Assembly (NCBI GenBank): GCA_902795555.1 | Contig: CADBLV010000189.1 | Location: forward strand, 1-7,712 | Origin: an uncultured Eubacteriales bacterium | GTDB taxonomy: Bacteria > Bacillota_A > Clostridia > Christensenellales > Aristaeellaceae | Length of the DNA: 7,712 nucleotides | Reading direction: 5' to 3' | Part shown: one piece after another, positions 5,973-7,712 of the stretch | How the letters are laid out: each line of letters begins with the position of its first letter | How positions within the stretch are numbered: position 1 is the first letter of the stretch | Position numbers and translations under genes: made by a program | Notes under the pieces: generated by a model | Databases searched by the model: none | What the model was told of the DNA's origin: nothing | What the model saw: only the letters and a program-made list of their open reading frames with translations

Positions 5973-6799
5973 AACGCATCCTGCTCGCCGTTGAATATGA
6001 CGGCTCCGCCTATGCCGGCTGGCAGCGCCAGCTGAACGCCCTGGCCGTGCAGCAGGTGCTGGAAGAAAAGCTGTCCCTGGCCTGCGGCCATCCGGTCTCT
6101 GTCACAGGGTCCTCCCGCACCGATGCCGGCGTTCATGCCCTCGATCAGCGTGTGCATTTCGATACTTCCTGCGCCATTCCCCCCGATAAATTTCCCTTTG
6201 TGCTGAATAATCTCCTGCCCCCGGACATCCGGGTCCTCTCCGGCATGGAAGTGCCCCCGGCGTTTCACGCCCGGTTTCTCACTTCCGGAAAAATCTATAC
6301 CTATCGGATCCTGAATGCCCGCCACGGAAGCGCAATGATGCGTAATACGCATTGGCATGTGCCCGTGCCCCTTGATCCCGTCCCCGTGCGTCAGGCCCTG
6401 AAAGCCCTCCCCGGCGTCCATGATTTCGCGGCCTTCCAGGCCGCCGGAGGCACGGCGAAAACCACGGTCCGCTCGCTCTCCCGGGCGGAGCTGACCCTTT
6501 CGGAGCTTGATCGGCCGTGTCCCGATCCTTCGTCCCCTCCGTCCGTCTGGACCCTCACCGTCGCCGGAAACGCGTTTCTCTATAATATGGTCCGCATCAT
6601 CGCCGGCACAGTCGTGGAAATCGGCCTGCGCAGGCTTTCGCCGGATGCCTTTCTCCGGGCCTTCGAAACGAAGGATCGCCTGGCCCTGGGCATGACGGCC
6701 CCCGCCCATGGTCTGGAGCTCACCCGCGTTTGCTATCCCGGGGAAGCCTTCGTCTCCCCCGCTTCCCTTCGCTGGCACGATCCTGAGGAGGAGGAATGA
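5969..6799 (+). CDS. truA: tRNA pseudouridine(38-40) synthase TruA
   Basis: The 276-residue enzyme isomerises uridine to pseudouridine at positions 38, 39 and 40 of the tRNA anticodon stem-loop in the cytoplasm. Visible family features are the N-terminal VEYDGSAYAGWQRQ (8-21), the catalytic loop GSSRTDAGVHA with nucleophile D52, AFHARF (98-103), KIYTYRI with the active-site tyrosine at 110 or 112, and FLYNMVRIIAGT (203-214). The start is a TTG that overlaps the ecfT stop by 4 nt. Length is slightly above the usual 245-270, owing to a short Pro/Ser-rich loop around 181-192 and an acidic tail. The ecfT-truA order is widespread in Firmicutes; no functional link to transport is implied. Confidence 0.96.
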   Translation: MKRILLAVEYDGSAYAGWQRQLNALAVQQVLEEKLSLACGHPVSVTGSSRTDAGVHALDQRVHFDTSCAIPPDKFPFVLNNLLPPDIRVLSGMEVPPAFHARFLTSGKIYTYRILNARHGSAMMRNTHWHVPVPLDPVPVRQALKALPGVHDFAAFQAAGGTAKTTVRSLSRAELTLSELDRPCPDPSSPPSVWTLTVAGNAFLYNMVRIIAGTVVEIGLRRLSPDAFLRAFETKDRLALGMTAPAHGLELTRVCYPGEAFVSPASLRWHDPEEEE

Positions 6800-6803
6800 T
6801 CCC

Positions 6804-7712
6804 ATGCTGCGCCTGACGAATCTCTCCGCGCCCCTGGACTACACGGATGAAGCGCTGCGTTCGCTGATTCTGAAAAAGCTCCGCCTCCCCCCGCGGGATC
6901 TGCTGTCCTTTTCCGTCGTCCGCCGCAGTGTCGATGCCCGCGATCGTTCGGATGTGCATTTCGTCCTCTCGCTGAATCTCTCCCTCCGGGATGAGGCTGC
7001 CTGTCTGAAAAACAATCGATTCCTTTCCCCCGTCCCCGCGGAAAAGGCCGCACCCCTGCCGCCCTGTTCCCTTCCCTTCCGGCCCCTGGTGGTCGGTGCG
7101 GGGCCCGCGGGGCTTTTTGCCGCCCTGCAGCTGGCCTCCGCGGGAGCCCGCCCGATCCTGATAGAGCGGGGAAAGCCCGTCGAGGAGCGCACCCGCGATG
7201 TGGATCGCATGGCGGAGGAGGGCGCGTTGAATCCCGAGTCCAATGTGCAGTTCGGCGAGGGCGGCGCCGGCGCCTTTTCAGATGGAAAGCTCACCTGCGG
7301 GGTGAAATCCCCCTTTCTCCGGGATGTGCTGAATACCTTTGTCGCCAACGGCGCGCCCCCGGAAATTCTGATCGATCAGAAACCGCATATCGGAACAGAC
7401 CGCCTGAAATCCGTCGTGGCCTCCATTCGGCGGCAGATCATCGCCCTGGGCGGCGAAGTCTTTTTTGAAACAAAGCTGGAGGAGCTCCTCCTTTCCGGCG
7501 GCCGGGTCGCCGGCGGCGTGGTTTCCTGCCGCGGGGAAAAGCGGGAAATCCTCTCGCCTGCGGTGCTCCTCTGCGTCGGCCATTCCGCCCGGGACACCAT
7601 GGACCGCCTTTTCGCCCAGGGGGTCCATATGGAGCGGAAGCCCTTTGCCGTCGGCGTGCGCATTGAGCATCCGCGTCAGATGATCGATCGCTCCCAGTAT
7701 GGCGCCTTCGCG
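6804..7712 (+). CDS. FAD-dependent dehydrogenase, COG2509 type (partial, C-terminus outside window)
   Basis: 303 codons are open from ATG 6804 to the right edge; relatives run to roughly 450-550 residues, so about half is seen. Residues 1-75 form the small N-terminal domain typical of this family, with PLDYTDEALRS and the SVDARDRSDVHFVLS stretch. The FAD-binding Rossmann fold begins at LVVGAGPAGLFAALQLA (GxGxxG at 98-103) and continues to the LIERGKPVEERTRDV segment. The family's most conserved block follows: ESNVQFGEGGAGAFSDGKL. Family members are annotated only as FAD-dependent or NAD(P)/FAD oxidoreductases; the substrate is not known to me. AGGAGG lies just upstream, overlapping the end of truA, and the gap to truA is 4 nt, so it is the next gene of the operon. 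Confidence 0.9.
   Translation, partial: MLRLTNLSAPLDYTDEALRSLILKKLRLPPRDLLSFSVVRRSVDARDRSDVHFVLSLNLSLRDEAACLKNNRFLSPVPAEKAAPLPPCSLPFRPLVVGAGPAGLFAALQLASAGARPILIERGKPVEERTRDVDRMAEEGALNPESNVQFGEGGAGAFSDGKLTCGVKSPFLRDVLNTFVANGAPPEILIDQKPHIGTDRLKSVVASIRRQIIALGGEVFFETKLEELLLSGGRVAGGVVSCRGEKREILSPAVLLCVGHSARDTMDRLFAQGVHMERKPFAVGVRIEHPRQMIDRSQYGAFA

Noticed and set aside
1..7712. Mobile element, defence system, tRNA or rRNA gene
   Set aside because: No transposase, integrase, toxin-antitoxin, phage or defence domain was seen in any supported gene, and no tRNA or rRNA sequence was recognised on either strand.

Overview
The window looks like a chromosomal segment from a GC-rich (roughly 60 % by eye) Bacillota, most likely a gut- or rumen-type member of the Clostridia. 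The reasons are strong AGGAGG-type Shine-Dalgarno sites before nearly every gene, sigma-A-like promoters (TTGACA/TACAAT and TTGAAC/TATAAT), and an energy-coupling-factor module followed directly by truA, which is a classic Firmicutes gene order. The left-hand gene is a secreted SH3b protein with long Pro/Thr/Glu linkers, typical of Gram-positive cell-surface proteins. The taxonomic placement is inference. I could not search databases.

Layout. Positions 1-1590 (minus strand, cut by the left edge) encode an exported protein: signal peptide, an N-terminal domain I do not recognise, a PEPT-type repeat linker, a 23-residue tandem repeat, and two nearly identical SH3b units separated by another linker. 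Its promoter lies in a 238-bp divergent intergenic region. From 1829 everything is on the plus strand. First comes a stand-alone GNAT acetyltransferase of the RimJ/RimL type (1829-2440). A clear promoter at 2446-2473 then appears to drive one compact transcription unit: a membrane-anchored metallophosphoesterase-like protein (2521-3453), ecfA1 (3482-4336), ecfA2 (4312-5175), ecfT (5169-5972), truA (5969-6799) and an FAD-dependent dehydrogenase of the COG2509 type (6804-7712, cut by the right edge).

How the genes work together. EcfA1, EcfA2 and EcfT form the complete energising module of a group II ECF transporter. EcfA1/A2 are the ATPase pair and EcfT is the membrane coupler. No substrate-binding S component is present, so substrates (vitamins or metals) must be set by S genes elsewhere. 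The ecf and truA reading frames overlap by 25, 7 and 4 bases, and the FAD gene starts 4 bases after truA, so translation is probably coupled. truA makes a tRNA pseudouridine synthase and is functionally unrelated to transport.

Most of the window is ordinary housekeeping and I see no new defence or mobile system. The points that deserve a second look are the metallophosphoesterase homologue, which has lost two conserved metal/catalytic motifs, and the internal repeat architecture of the SH3b surface protein.
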